From the NCBI GenBank assembly GCA_023375675.1, contig JALQBC010000001.1:744001-808000 (forward strand): 64,000 nucleotides of DNA, written 5' to 3'. Below, in pieces: positions 1 through 10,777 of the stretch. A model generated the notes under the pieces. It was not told where the DNA came from. It was given only the letters and a program-made list of their open reading frames with translations, and ran no database searches. Every line of letters begins with the position of its first letter. Within the stretch, counting starts at the first letter, position 1. This DNA comes from Cytospora piceicola. Its lineage: Eukaryota; Ascomycota; Sordariomycetes; Diaporthales; Cytosporaceae. A program made the position numbers and the translations under genes.

Positions 1-398
1 CTTGTGTCGCGGTGCAGGTTGAGTAAACCATACACCAGCAGGAGAGGCTGTCTTTTAGCATGGGCCGAGGGAAGCGTTGGAGGAGGCGGGACCTTGGAGT
101 CCTCGGTGGTGAAGACGGAGAGGTAGGCGCGTAGGTGAGAGACGGTCGGAACGAAGACCATGCGTATGTGCCGGGCTATGGCGACTTGGTAGAGGGGCGA
201 AGAAATGAGAGCACTTGGGTCTGACTCCCTTTGCACTGACCTCCTCGTTTTATCTTGCACGTCTGAGATGAGATGGGTCAGAAACTCGGCTCGAGAAGAG
301 CATATGACCAGTGTCGTTGGATATGTCTCCTGTTGTATGATATATGTGAGCAAATCCGAGGGGAGTGCTGGTGAGAGGATGATCGGGGCAGCCGCCAT
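1..398 (-). CDS. Conserved-looking hypothetical protein, 3' end beyond window
   Basis: A minus-strand frame starts at an ATG at 398-396 and stays open for 132 codons to the left edge, so the gene is cut off at its C-terminal side. The protein begins MAAAPIILSPALPSDLLTYI and later contains LLLVYGLLNLHRDT. It mixes hydrophobic helical stretches with a short proline-rich loop (residues about 108-115) and looks like a genuine globular protein. No signal peptide or transmembrane helix is obvious. The gene is divergent from the AP-3 beta gene and shares a spacer of about 336 bases with it. I do not recognise the family. The long open frame, codon use and plausible start support a real gene, but introns or a different start cannot be excluded. 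Confidence 0.6.
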   Translation of the reverse strand, partial: MAAAPIILSPALPSDLLTYIIQQETYPTTLVICSSRAEFLTHLISDVQDKTRRSVQRESDPSALISSPLYQVAIARHIRMVFVPTVSHLRAYLSVFTTEDSKVPPPPTLPSAHAKRQPLLLVYGLLNLHRDT

Positions 399-734
399 GA
401 TGGAAGTGCTCTTTTTTTCTGCCTTCAAAATTCTACACCAGATATGGCAATCTGATGCCCCACAGTCTCAGTAGTCAATGTTTCATGGCCTGTGAAGTTC
501 TCACATGTCCTGGAAAAGGTAATAGACGTTGATTGCTTGGGAGTTAGAGCTTCCTTCCCCTGCAGCTTGCACATGATGCCTGCCGGAAATGCCCCACCAA
601 AGCTGCAAGGTTCCCAGCGGCTGGCTTACTGTAGGGCGCACGTCACTTACTGTACCTAACCCAACGTCGACGACAACCCTCCTCTTCTCCCTCCCAAGGC
701 CCGAGACAGCAGCGCGGCCTCATATTCCTCAAGA
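399..734. promoter_or_regulatory. Shared divergent promoter region
   Basis: This spacer separates two genes transcribed away from each other: the left-edge hypothetical gene on the minus strand and AP-3 beta on the plus strand. It holds no supported reading frame. By position it must contain both promoters and both 5' leaders. I see no clear TATA box. Confidence 0.5.
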
Positions 735-3167
735 ATGGAGCCAATATCGCGTATATCAGCTCTGCTGGAAAAGGGTAAGCTTAAGCTTCCCGGAACTCCA
801 GAAACAACAACGTTCAGGCGAGACTAACGGCCCCCGCGCCGCACAGCCCAGGAGCTCACCCTCGATGCCGCCTCCGCCGCTCGAAGCTCACGAGGTGCAG
901 CTCGGCCCATGGACAGGAACCAGATCAAGAAGCTCGTCGACAGCCGAAATGAGCGCGAGGTTCTGGAAGGCCTCCGGAGGGTCATCTCCATGATGTACCG
1001 CACGCAGAAGACCCTACCCTTCTTCTCCTCCGTTGTGAAGAACGTCGCCTCGCCGAACATCGAAATCAAGAAGCTCGTCTACATCTACCTCATCCACCAT
1101 GCCGAACAAGAGCCGGACCTCGCGCTGCTGTCCATCAACACTATACAGAAGTCGCTTTCGGACAGCAACCCTCAAGTTCGCGCGCTTGCGTTGAAGACCA
1201 TGTCCGGAATACGAGTGCCTGTAATCAGCCAGATCGTCTCGCTGGCGATAAAAAAGGGCACGGGGGACATGAGTCCATACGTCCGGAAGGCAGCAGCTAT
1301 GGCCATACCGAAGTGCTTCCGTCTAGATCCGAACCAGGCGCCGCAGTTGATTGAGTATCTGTCAACCCTGCTGGGTGACAAACAATATTTTGTGGCCGGT
1401 GCGGCCGTCACCGCTTTCATGGAGATATGCCCCGAACGGATTGACCTGATACATCAACACTATCGGGGCTTGGCTCGGAAGGTTGTCGATATGGATGAAT
1501 GGAGCCAGCTTTCTACATTGAGGATGATGACGATATATGCGCGGAAGTGCTTCCCAAGACGGATGAGAGCAGCCACAAGCGCCGAAAGGGCGAATCTGCA
1601 GGAATTCTACGGAGAATCAGGGACCGGCGGGGACGAGGCAGAGCAGGTCGTCGTGGTGGACCCGGACCTCGAGCTGCTTCTCAATGCAATCAAGCCGCTC
1701 CTTCAAAGCAGAAACTCAGGGGTAGTGGTTGCGGTCGCCCGTTGTTATGTGTCAATAGGCACGCCTGAGTATATCAAATTCGCCGTGGGGCCCCTGGTAG
1801 CTCTACTCCGGGGACCTACAGATATCCAGCAGGTTGTTCTCTACAATATCGTCTCGGTCTGTCTGCTGCGACCCAAAGACTTTGTCAGATACGCCTCGCA
1901 CTTCCTCGTCCGAGCCACCGACAGCGGCGCGGTATGGGAACTGAAGCTCGAGGTCTTGACACTCATCTTTCCACACGCCCCGCCGCATGTCAAGTCTCTT
2001 ATACTCAATGAGCTGGAACACTTTTCTAGCGGCTCGGATAAGATGTTGGTCCGTGAAGCCGTCAGGGCTATCGGGCGTTGCGCACAGAGCGACCCAGCAA
2101 CAAGCTCAAGATGCCTCAAGCTCTTGCTGAGCCAAATAACCAGTCTCGATGGCACTCTAGCCGCAGAAAGTCTGACGGTCATCAGGCATCTGATTCAACA
2201 AGATCCCACAGCCCATACCTCTACCGTCGTCAGACTAGCAAAGAACCTGGACTCGGCAACCGATCCGCAAGCTCGAGCAACGATTATATGGCTCGTTGGC
2301 GAATTCGCTGGGCTAAATGGGCAAGACAATATCGCAGCAGACGTCCTCAGAATTCTGCTCAAAAACTTCGCAGAGGAGTCCGAAATAGCCAAGCGTCAGA
2401 TTGTACTGCTTGCCGCCAAGGTCTACCTCCATCTGTTGAACCGTGTGGCAGAGGACAGGCAGGGAGATGAGGAGGAAGGTGAGATGGCCAGACCGCCACC
2501 ACTCGACGAAGTAGAAGAGCATCCAGTGGCTCGGTTGTGGAACTACGTCCTGCTGCTGGTACGATACGACACTTCTTACGATTTACGGGATAGGACGAGA
2601 CTGTTCAAGGCTCTCGTAGCGGTTCCACAATTAGCGACCTTGATGCTCCTTGCACCGAAGCCGGCACCACAGGCCCCTAGCCCGTCGGAAACAAGAAGAG
2701 GCTTCACCTTAGGCTCGGCGGCTCTGGTCCTCGCTGGTGGTGGTGGGGTCCATGGCCTTAAGGGATACGAGGCTCTGCCAAACTGGGTTGAGGAGGGGAC
2801 AGAGCCGGATCCAAGGTTGAGGTCGGATGGAGAAGCTGCACCTGGCTACGGGTATGGCGAGAAGCGATCAGTGCCTGCGGCGGAAAGCCTTGATAGCGCA
2901 GCTGCAAGAGCCGGCGTCGGTAAAGCGACCAACGGAGATGATGGCCCCGGTCTCGGTACCAAGACGCTGGCGGATTGGCTTGCCGAGGATGAGGATGGAG
3001 ATGAAGAAGGCGAGAGTGAGGAAGAAGAGGACGATTCTGATGACGAAGACGAAGACGAAGACGAAGACGAAGAAGAGGAGGAGGAGGAGGAAGATGACGA
3101 TGAGGAGGATGAGAGTGAAGATGATGAAGACGGTCAAGCTGAACAAGCCTCTCTGGTTCGCGGTTGA
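735..3167 (+). CDS. apl6: AP-3 adaptor complex subunit beta
   Basis: Large beta subunit of the AP-3 adaptor complex, which sorts cargo from Golgi/endosomes to the vacuole. The model has two exons, 735..774 and 847..3167 (intron 775..846, GTAAGC..CACAG), giving 786 residues. Using the first exon restores the typical adaptin N-terminus, MEPISRISALLEK followed by AQELTLDAA. Starting inside exon 2 at 909 would lose it. The armadillo-like adaptin trunk runs to about residue 590, with the conserved block IKKLVDSRNEREVLEGLRRV near residue 37. The C-terminal hinge contains a long Asp/Glu run (about residues 720-770), also typical of AP-3 beta. No ear domain is visible after the acidic tract, as in other fungal homologues. 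The acidic tract is encoded by GAC/GAA/GAG repeats and may vary in length between strains. Confidence 0.93.
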
Positions 3168-3730
3168 GGATTTCCGTCCGCGAGCCTGAAATGGGTACCT
3201 TCTAACCGAGAAGTCTGAACAAGGCTACCAATAGCATCTCCTGAAGACTTGGTCTGTCCCTAAAATCGGACCTGAAGCACTAGGAAATCGGGACCAGCGT
3301 TCAGATGCGGCTAAGTGGTGTCATCAAATCAATACGCGGAGTCGTGCCAATAGCCCAACCATCAATGCAGTGAAACTATACCAGATCCAATGGGATGACC
3401 GATGCATGCCATGCTTCTGCGGCTTCTTCACTAATGTTGCACCCAGTGGAAGCCGGTTTTGGTCAGCAGAGCCTCAATCAATCCGCTTTTTCGGAGAGTC
3501 CGGAAGCCCTTCGCGTCTATTACCTGCCCTGGTCCTCTGCCTTCTCATGCTACTCATCGTCCAAGTGTTGCCATGCTTACAACCTATTTGTATGGCTGAA
3601 ACGGTTCCCTTCACTTCCCTCCCTTCCACACCATCTCCAACCCGGCAGGCCAACGTACCAGTACCCGGCTCGAATATTCCTACAGGTTGGCAGAGCTGAC
3701 TAGTGTTCCCAGGATTCGTTCCGTTTCGAG
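3168..3730. other. Spacer between AP-3 beta and first HET gene
   Basis: About 560 bases with no supported gene. Two short overlapping plus-strand frames at 3370-3703 show no recognisable protein. It should contain the AP-3 beta 3' untranslated region and the promoter of the downstream HET gene. Confidence 0.4.
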
Positions 3731-5902
3731 ATGTGGCTGATTGACACCGCCGAATTGAGGCTGAAAGAAGTCCTGGAACTACAGGACTGCAAATACGCCA
3801 TCCTGTCGCATACTTGGGAAAAGGATGAGGTCGACTTCCAGGAGATGAAGGCGGAGCCCCGGCCATCCAGACTTTTGACCAAAGCAGGCTTCTTGAAGGT
3901 TAAAAAGACATGTGAGGTGGCCAGAGAAAAAGGGTACGGCTATGCCTGGGTCGACACATGTTGCATCGACAAGGCGAGTAGTGCTGCCTTGTCGGAGGCC
4001 ATAAACTCGATGTACAACTGGTATAAGGAGAGTTCGATCTGCCTCGCCTACCTATCAGATCTTCCGGCCAATAACTTCGAGCATGCAGAGAGCAGGACGG
4101 CTGACTTCATGAAGGACTGCAAGTGGTTCAGGCGCGGATGGACACTTCAAGAGCTCGTAGCCCCCGAGGAGCTGGACTTCTACGACCAGGAATGGAAGTT
4201 CAGAGGCAGCAAGAAGACCTTGCGACATGAACTGTCGAGGATCACCGGGATCGACGTCGACGTCCTCGAGGACTCCGAACTGCTACCGACCATTCCAGTG
4301 GGCAAACGAATGTCCTGGGCCGCGGCCCGGCAGACCACGAGGATTGAGGACACTGCCTACTGTCTGCTTGGGATCTTTGGCGTGAACATGCCCATGATCT
4401 ACGGCGAGAATAAGAATGCGTTCCTCCGTCTCCAGGAAGAGATTGCCAAGAGTACCAACGACCTCACACTGTTTGCATGGACATCCCAGGACGGGTCGGG
4501 AATGGATAGGCGACCGACACACCAGAGCCAACATGACAAGGACCTGCGAGGCATACTCGCACAGTCTCCAGCCGAGTTTGTGGGGTGCGGTAGGTTGGAA
4601 ATTTCGAGAGACCGGATCGCACCGGCCAAGGACTTTGCGATGACAAACAACGGCCTCCGAATCGAAACAACACTGGGGACATCACCAGATAAGGAGTACG
4701 TCTTCGCACTGGACTGCGTCAATGAGGACAGCCGCAGGCAGGAGAGACTCGGTATCTACCTCATGAAGACGGAGTCCGGTTTCGTTCGCGACCGGGCCTA
4801 TCAATTGTTCGCAACAACCGATAAAACCTTCTGGACGGGTGACCGCAACACTATATACATTGCGAGGACCCTGGACCACAGCCTCGCGCTCAGGCTGCGG
4901 ACCCAGCTGCGCCGCTCTGTGAACTTCCACATCCACCTGTCACCGAGGCACACATACACCTACCAGAACTTCAAGGCCCGCCCGGCCAACCTGTGGGATA
5001 GGAATAACAAGCTCTTCCTCACGGGGAACAGACGTGACTTCACGGCTATAGTCGAGTTTACCATCAGGCCGAGGTACTGGCGATTCGTGATCATCTGTGG
5101 GCTCATTCATACCAGGTCTGAGAGACCAAAGGTCACGGACCTTTGGGACGATAACGATTCTACTCACGACGGCGTCACCCCGTGGATGGCTATCTTCACG
5201 GACCAGGATCCCATTGCGAAACCAAAGCTGGAGATCATCGACAAGCTCAAGGGCAGCAATAAGCCGCTGTGGATGCTGAGAGAGAGGGTTCTGTCTTGGT
5301 ACGTGGACGAGCACGGCCGTCTGCCGCTTAGGAAGATGGCAGAGAAGCTGAACACCGCCTTCGACGAGGACGGAGAGATCTCGTATACTATGGGCATGGT
5401 GACAGAGCCGAACCGGAGGGGGACTCAGGTCTTCAACATCCGGGTCTTCATCTCGGAGGTCACCAGGGTCCGGGATGCCTCCAGCACTGTGGCCGACGTG
5501 GGAACAACCGAGGACGACGAGGAGCAGAATACGCCACCGCAACGCCCCCCCAAGTGGGTGCCCCAGCCTCCCCCCGCCAACGCGCCCGAGCCAAACCCCT
5601 TTATACCACAACCTCATGTACCACAACCTCATGTACTACAGCCTCATGTACCACAACATCAGAGGTACTATCCGGATGCGTACGCCCAGGGGCACGGCCG
5701 GGGCCGGGGCCGTCCTCCTGCTGCTGCACCCTATCCACACCCGCAGTATGCAAATGCGGCCCCGCAGGCGGTGCCTCGTGCGGCGCCTCCTCGTCCCGGC
5801 CCGGAGCAATGGATTGATCCGTCGAGCTACTACCCGCCGAGATCGGGTTATGCTTATGGGTATGGCTATGATGGGAGGGGGCGACCGCCGGGATATGGTT
5901 GA
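3731..5902 (+). CDS. HET-domain protein with proline/glycine-rich tail
   Basis: Single-exon gene for 723 residues. The N-terminal 250 residues are a HET domain, the module shared by fungal heterokaryon-incompatibility proteins that trigger programmed cell death after fusion of unlike hyphae. Diagnostic segments are YAILSHTW (residues about 23-30), VDTCCIDK (about 75), SEAINSMYNWY (about 91), WFRRGWTLQELVAPEEL (about 132) and YCLLGIFGVNMPMIYGE (about 210). The centre (about 260-600) has no domain I recognise. The tail beyond residue 595 is rich in Pro, Gln, Gly and Tyr, contains a PQPHV-type repeat (about 626-644) and ends in Gly/Tyr/Arg-rich sequence, so it is probably disordered. A second HET gene follows on the same strand. 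HET domains also occur in proteins without a proven incompatibility role, so the biological function is inferred. Confidence 0.88.
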   Translation: MWLIDTAELRLKEVLELQDCKYAILSHTWEKDEVDFQEMKAEPRPSRLLTKAGFLKVKKTCEVAREKGYGYAWVDTCCIDKASSAALSEAINSMYNWYKESSICLAYLSDLPANNFEHAESRTADFMKDCKWFRRGWTLQELVAPEELDFYDQEWKFRGSKKTLRHELSRITGIDVDVLEDSELLPTIPVGKRMSWAAARQTTRIEDTAYCLLGIFGVNMPMIYGENKNAFLRLQEEIAKSTNDLTLFAWTSQDGSGMDRRPTHQSQHDKDLRGILAQSPAEFVGCGRLEISRDRIAPAKDFAMTNNGLRIETTLGTSPDKEYVFALDCVNEDSRRQERLGIYLMKTESGFVRDRAYQLFATTDKTFWTGDRNTIYIARTLDHSLALRLRTQLRRSVNFHIHLSPRHTYTYQNFKARPANLWDRNNKLFLTGNRRDFTAIVEFTIRPRYWRFVIICGLIHTRSERPKVTDLWDDNDSTHDGVTPWMAIFTDQDPIAKPKLEIIDKLKGSNKPLWMLRERVLSWYVDEHGRLPLRKMAEKLNTAFDEDGEISYTMGMVTEPNRRGTQVFNIRVFISEVTRVRDASSTVADVGTTEDDEEQNTPPQRPPKWVPQPPPANAPEPNPFIPQPHVPQPHVLQPHVPQHQRYYPDAYAQGHGRGRGRPPAAAPYPHPQYANAAPQAVPRAAPPRPGPEQWIDPSSYYPPRSGYAYGYGYDGRGRPPGYG
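5606..5660 (+). repeat. 15-base in-frame tandem repeat in HET tail
   Basis: About 3.7 copies of the unit ccacaacctcatgta lie inside the HET coding region and encode the repeated peptide PQPHV/LQPHV. The first two copies are identical and later ones carry a few substitutions, suggesting recent slippage. The unit length keeps the frame, so copy-number change would alter only the tail. Confidence 0.85.
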
Positions 5903-6633
5903 TTTTCGGGCTGGTTTTGATACAAATTGCTGCACTTATACCCTGTTTCTTTTATTGGAAGCGTTCGAGTATTGTGTTCAGGGTTGGAGATTTACAAAAA
6001 TGCCAGGCGGGTGAGTGAGATAATCGCCATTATTGTATCCGTACAATTCGCTTCTTGATTAGCTACAAGGTTTTCGTATGATGAGACAGATGAAGGCGAA
6101 TTTGTTCGACTGTCCGTTGGTCCATCAAGTCGTAACATGCAATGTCAGATAATGGCCTGCAAGGTACCCCTAAAACAGCTTTGCCAGTACGGGAAAGGGG
6201 AATAAGCTTACCATCATGCCCAATAGGAACTAGCACTTCTTCTGGTGTAACGGGCCGGGATTGGCATCCTGTGGGAAGGTTACGAGTGGTGCTGCAAGGC
6301 TCAAATGAGCAGCTGAGGCAAGCGGGCGGTGCACAGCCTTCATGATACCCTGGTACGCACAAGCCGTTCTCTACTCCTGTCTTCCTCATCATGTTATTTC
6401 TGCAGCCCACCTATGCACCTAACAGGAATACCTCCTCCTGCGGCCACTGACGACAAGGAGAAGCTGATGTCAACTTGTCAAGTGTTTATTGGAATCCTCC
6501 CAGAAACCATATTCACTGGATCCTAACCCATCCGTGCCAGAAAACGCTTTGAACTCCGCCTTAGCCTGGACATCCTTCTCACCGGTCAACGCGATACGCC
6601 GTCATCTAGTGGAAAACCGTCTAATATGATGTG
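5903..6633. other. Spacer between the two HET genes
   Basis: About 730 bases with no gene I can support. It should hold the 3' end of the first HET transcript and the promoter of the second. Small frames on both strands here give no recognisable protein. Confidence 0.4.
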
Positions 6634-8346
6634 ATGCGACTCATCAACGCCAGAAGCCTGGAAATCGAAGAGTTTGGGCCTGCGAACACCCCGGACTATG
6701 CCATCTTGTCTCACGTCTGGAGCGGCTGCGAGGCGACGTTCGGTGAGTGGCGCTCACGGGTGACGCGTTTCAGAAAGGCGCGCAAGCCTGGCTTCGCCAA
6801 GGTCTTGGCCACCTGCAAGCAAGCTCGCCGGGACGGCATCTCCCACGTCTGGGTCGACACGGTGTGCATCGACAAGACGAGCTCGGCGGAGCTGTCCGAG
6901 GCCATCAATTCCATGTTTGCGTGGTATGAGCAGGCCAAGGTCTGTTTTGTGTACCTCGCGGACATACCCAGTGAGCCGCCCGACGGGGACCTGCTGGAGC
7001 TGATGGGGACGAGCCGGTGGTTCACGAGGGGCTGGACCCTGCAGGAGCTTATTGCCCCTGATTACGTCGTGTTCTACTCCAAGTCATGGACGGATCTGGG
7101 GACCAAGAAGGCGCTTGCTAGTTTCATATCCAATGTGACAGGCATAGATCAACTGTGTATTAGCAAGGAGAGGGCGTTGGGGAGATATAGCATCGCCCAG
7201 CGGATGTCCTGGGCTGCTGACAGGTCAACCACCCGACCAGAGGACATGGCGTATTGCCTCCTGGGGGTCTTCGGCATCAACATGCCGTTGCTTTATGGCG
7301 AGGGCAACCGGGCGTTTATCCGGCTTCAGGAGGAGATTATCCGCACGTCGGTCGACCACAGCGTCCTGGCGTTCGACACGGTGCTGTCTCAGAACTCACT
7401 CCTGGCGGACCATCCGAGGCTATTCAGGGGCATGGAGAGCCTTCAGCCAACGTCGAGGTCCAGGATCACACCGCCGTTCTCCATGACAAACGCCGGCCTC
7501 TCGATACGGACGCCGCTTATAAGGACGCTCTCGCCGCACTGGGTCCTTGCCGTGCTCAACTGCGTGGAGCTGGATACCCAGAAGGGGATGCAGAGGAACC
7601 AGATATGCCTGCCACTGCTCGGGAAGGACGGGATTTACATGCGGGCCCGGACGCCCCTCTGCCTGATCAGGAAGAGCCTCTCCGAGGTGTACATACCCGG
7701 CGTCAGGACGGAGATCGAGGACCTCACCACGGCCGTGGAGACCAAGTACCTCATCTCGCACTTCACCAGGGTGTATCCGGCCTTCGGCTACGAGCTGGAC
7801 CTCGCCCTGAACGGGTTCGACGAGGACATCATGAAGAACTCCGGGTTCATGCTGACCTTTCCCCGCGGGATGGGCAGCTACCAGCTCGTCGAGGCCTACC
7901 CGCCGGGTGCCCTGCAGCGCAGCACGAGCTATTTCAACCCGCCAGTCGCTGAGCCTGGACAGCCCTTCGCCCACGGCCTGCTCGTGTTCGAGGACGTGTC
8001 AAATGCGGCTGGGCCCGTCCGCATCGGTGTCTACCTGGCACAGACTCTGGACAACTCCGGGACGGATTGGGGAGGCCAGTGGATGTGTGTTCTCACATGC
8101 GTCTCGGACGACGTGGATCTGTATGACAGGTGCAAACAGTCGTGGCAGTTCGAGAAGGATCCTGAAGACTGGGCTCACTACGACCATAGGGAGAGATACA
8201 TCGCTGCGGCGCGGACCAAATTCGCGTTGCAAAACCCTGTCCGCCACGTCGTGATGGTCGAGATGGTGTTCGATGCTGATGACCTGATACTGGAGCAAGG
8301 ACTCGACACAGGCATGGTCGATTCTAGGAATAGGGTCACCTTTTGA
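6634..8346 (+). CDS. HET-domain protein (second of tandem pair)
   Basis: Single-exon gene for 570 residues. I take the ATG at 6634 (MRLINARSLEIEEF); the codon before it is GTG, with an out-of-frame ATG just upstream. The HET domain occupies roughly residues 1-230: YAILSHVW, VDTVCIDK, SEAINSMFAWYEQ, WFTRGWTLQELIAPDY and YCLLGVFGINMPLLYGEG. Its block order matches the upstream HET gene, so the two are probably an old tandem duplication or independent recruits of one subfamily. The C-terminal 340 residues show no repeat, WD40 or NACHT module and no transmembrane helix. Unlike its neighbour it lacks the low-complexity tail. Role in self/non-self recognition is inferred from the family only. Confidence 0.88.
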   Translation: MRLINARSLEIEEFGPANTPDYAILSHVWSGCEATFGEWRSRVTRFRKARKPGFAKVLATCKQARRDGISHVWVDTVCIDKTSSAELSEAINSMFAWYEQAKVCFVYLADIPSEPPDGDLLELMGTSRWFTRGWTLQELIAPDYVVFYSKSWTDLGTKKALASFISNVTGIDQLCISKERALGRYSIAQRMSWAADRSTTRPEDMAYCLLGVFGINMPLLYGEGNRAFIRLQEEIIRTSVDHSVLAFDTVLSQNSLLADHPRLFRGMESLQPTSRSRITPPFSMTNAGLSIRTPLIRTLSPHWVLAVLNCVELDTQKGMQRNQICLPLLGKDGIYMRARTPLCLIRKSLSEVYIPGVRTEIEDLTTAVETKYLISHFTRVYPAFGYELDLALNGFDEDIMKNSGFMLTFPRGMGSYQLVEAYPPGALQRSTSYFNPPVAEPGQPFAHGLLVFEDVSNAAGPVRIGVYLAQTLDNSGTDWGGQWMCVLTCVSDDVDLYDRCKQSWQFEKDPEDWAHYDHRERYIAAARTKFALQNPVRHVVMVEMVFDADDLILEQGLDTGMVDSRNRVTF

Positions 8347-9174
8347 TGGCTAGATCCGTTGGGCAGCATCGACTGCGGCGAGAACGTCTGCATACCAGAC
8401 TATGCTGTTTTACGCTGAGTAGAAGTACGGCCCGTCGGGATCGTGCCGTGGCCCAGGTTCTCATACAGTGATCAGCTGCCGGGACTTGACTCGGAGCATG
8501 TCTCAAAATTCAATCTGACTCTATGTGTAGCCATGATAACAGATCGTATATTCACTCCGCACAGGACTGATGGATGCTTCCGATATAAGGAGTAAGAGGC
8601 TGAGAGAGTGGGACGAAGTGAGTGGTGACCCTTGGGGAGTCGGTTTTTCGTATTTGGTGTTTGGTGTCAGACCCAAGCATCCGAGCAAGACAAGGCTCGG
8701 CGGTAGGTATCTACCGAACTCGTTGAAGAAGTCAGTCCACCGTTGAAACTACCTAGGTACCTACTTAAGTAGGTATTCACTAATTACTACCTAATACCGC
8801 CCAGCAGGTTCCGACAAGTCGGGTTCTCCGCGTAACCGGAGTAATGACGTATGTTACCCTCGTCCGTTGCTTTTGCCCACTGCACTAGTAAAGTACACCC
8901 ACCATACACACTCTGACACTCACTCACAAGCTGCTGCTGTGCATGATTACTTGCATGAGATTGTCGGGACTATCTAGGTACGATCCAAGTTTTCATCGTC
9001 ATGCCAGCAAGCCTTGGTTATACTGCCTACAGGGGCCGATCCCACGACCTGGTCTACCAAGTAGTCACTTAAGTAAGTAAGCAAGCAAGCAAGTCAGCTT
9101 GAGTAGCGCGCCAAGTCAATGGTTGGATTAATGAGTACCATACATACATACTTACTTACTTACTTAAGTAAGTA
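8347..9174. other. Spacer with simple repeats, left flank of transposon
   Basis: No gene is supported in these roughly 830 bases. The right part (about 9065-9172) is made of aagt/aagc/tact tetranucleotide runs, including cttacttacttacttaag. Around 8749-8776 lies one copy of the recurrent palindromic spacer motif (acctaggtacctacttaagt). The transposon inserted at a TA at the right end of the tetranucleotide tract. Confidence 0.6.
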
Positions 9175-9216
9175 CCGCATAGTCTGGTCAAACTCAGAAC
9201 CAACCCCCCCGCTTTT
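9175..9216 (+). repeat. Left terminal inverted repeat of transposon
   Basis: The 42 bases starting CCGCATAGTCTGGTCAAACT and ending in a run of seven C then GCTTTT are the exact reverse complement of 12959..13000. Identity ends abruptly just inside both copies, and TA lies immediately outside, so this is the element end. Confidence 0.95.
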
Positions 9217-9499
9217 CTCGGTCTCGCACGGACGCCATAGTCTCGCTTACGAGGTCCCCCCTGGGCAAAAATGGGGTAAAAGTGACTTCTGCTACGAGGA
9301 TCTTCTGTCGGCTGGCAACCAGCCTGCGTGGCCATCTCGCCCTGGCATCGCCATTCAATCGTTCTGCACCCTGTAGTCAGCGGCACACAATCATAAAGAT
9401 ACATACAAATGAGCTGGATTTAGGCGAGATTGAGGTTGTCTGTAGGTATCTTTAATGATCCCGGCCCATCGCAGCCATTCTGACTAGCCCTTTTTACAG

Positions 9500-9786
9500 A
9501 CGTTGATAGCGATTTTGAGGGCGACGAGTGCTTTACCCTTGAACCTCCACAGCCATATTGGCTACAGATAGCGATGCCTTCATCGCCAGATTGGGCTACG
9601 ACTAGCCCCTGGGGTGACCAAATGGCCATATCGATCAGGGCTAAAGGGGGCAGGCACTATAGCTGGGTCAGGCAGAAGGACAGGGCTACCGTGGAGCGCT
9701 TTGTACGCACCCAAATTAATAGCGAGTATAAGCAGATCGTTGTATTCTGTACCCCCTTCAAGATAGGCCGGCGGTACTCTAAATAG
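9500..9786 (+). CDS. Possible second coding segment inside transposon
   Basis: A plus-strand segment that looks coding, in the arm opposite the transposase. It reads DVDSDFEGDECF, then TLEPPQPYWLQIAMPSSPDW, and ends CTPFKIGRRYSK with a TAG at 9784-9786. It follows a plausible intron at 9442..9499 (GTAGGT donor, CTGAC branch, TTACAG acceptor). The upstream side would join NELDLGEIEVVY in frame, but that exon shows no in-frame ATG, so the start is unresolved and the gene may be broken. I do not recognise a domain. It could be an accessory gene of the element, captured host DNA or a relic of another insertion. Confidence 0.35.
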
Positions 9787-10514
9787 TGCGACAACCAAGG
9801 GCGGAAGCGACAATGGCGATTTAGGTGGGCGAGATGCACTGCTTTACTTCCGAGCAAGGTTTTTAGCTATGATTTAGGCTGTACGGACTTACTGCAGTGT
9901 AAGACACTATCATCTGTTGCCCCGGAAGGTCCATCTGCAGCCCCTAAGGGTCCTTGAGTTAGATGTACAGGACTTGGGCCGGTTGGAATAAAACAATACA
10001 TTTCTAGTGCTGAAATTCTGTCCCAGGCAAGGGCTGGTCATTTAATAGTCCCTGTGTGCCTGGTGTAAGTGTTCCGGGTGTCCAAATACTCTCTTCCCGC
10101 AAATGCCACCAAGGTTGTGTGTGAAACGTGGAACTCGGCATTAGCGTTATATAAGCCTGCTACTGCTACTGCTGCTGTAGATACGTAGGTGCCGGGATTT
10201 GTGTAGGCACGCTATACAGACAAGGGGAACCCGGCATAAATAGTGTAAGTGACCCCGGGGGGGTAGGTGACTGCGGCTGTGGCGACAATGGGGTAGCTAT
10301 ATTAAAGCCATCGCCACTGAGATTAGCCCGGAAGAACTCTTCTTCTGCGGCTGTTAGAGCATTTGGCCACTCTGATTGGGCGACGATCGGTTCTGACTCT
10401 GCCTCGAAGGCGTATATGGCTTCAAGGTCAGCCAGATCGTCGTCTGTAAGGGTGATAGCCTCAGGGGCCACGGCCTCAAAGATCCCGGCCTGGATATCAA
10501 ACTCGAGGGCATCG

Positions 10515-10650
10515 TCACTTTTGTCGCTTTGTACGGGCCCCAGAACGGCCAGATCTGATGCCCCTTTCTCGCTGTCACTTTTGTCGCTTTTGTCGCTTTG
10601 TACGGGTCCCAGAACGGCCAGATCTGATGCCCCTTTCTCGTTGTCGCCTT
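10515..10650 (-). repeat. Direct repeat of about 69 bases in transposase C-terminus
   Basis: Two near-identical copies (about 10524-10575 and 10593-10644) encode SDSEKGASDLAVLGPVQ-type peptides, with a partial third copy of the SDKSD part. The copies differ at very few bases, so the duplication is young. Confidence 0.85.
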
Positions 10651-10686
10651 TGTCGCTTTCCACGGCCGTGACAGCCACCTCGGCCG

Positions 10687-10777
10687 CCTGATCCCCGGCC
10701 TGATCCCGGGCCTGATCCCCGGCCTGATCCCCGGCCTGATCCCCGGCCTGATCCCGGGCCTGATCCCGGGCCTGATC
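10687..10777 (-). repeat. 12-base tandem repeat in transposase C-terminal region
   Basis: About 7.5 copies of a 12-base unit (cctgatccccgg or cctgatcccggg) encode a run of AGDQ and ARDQ tetrapeptides just after the SAP-like helices. The two unit types differ by a Gly/Arg switch. Confidence 0.9.

Noticed and set aside
10416..10691. Serine-rich plus-strand frame opposite the transposase tail
   Set aside because: It is the reverse-strand reading of tandem repeats in the transposase.
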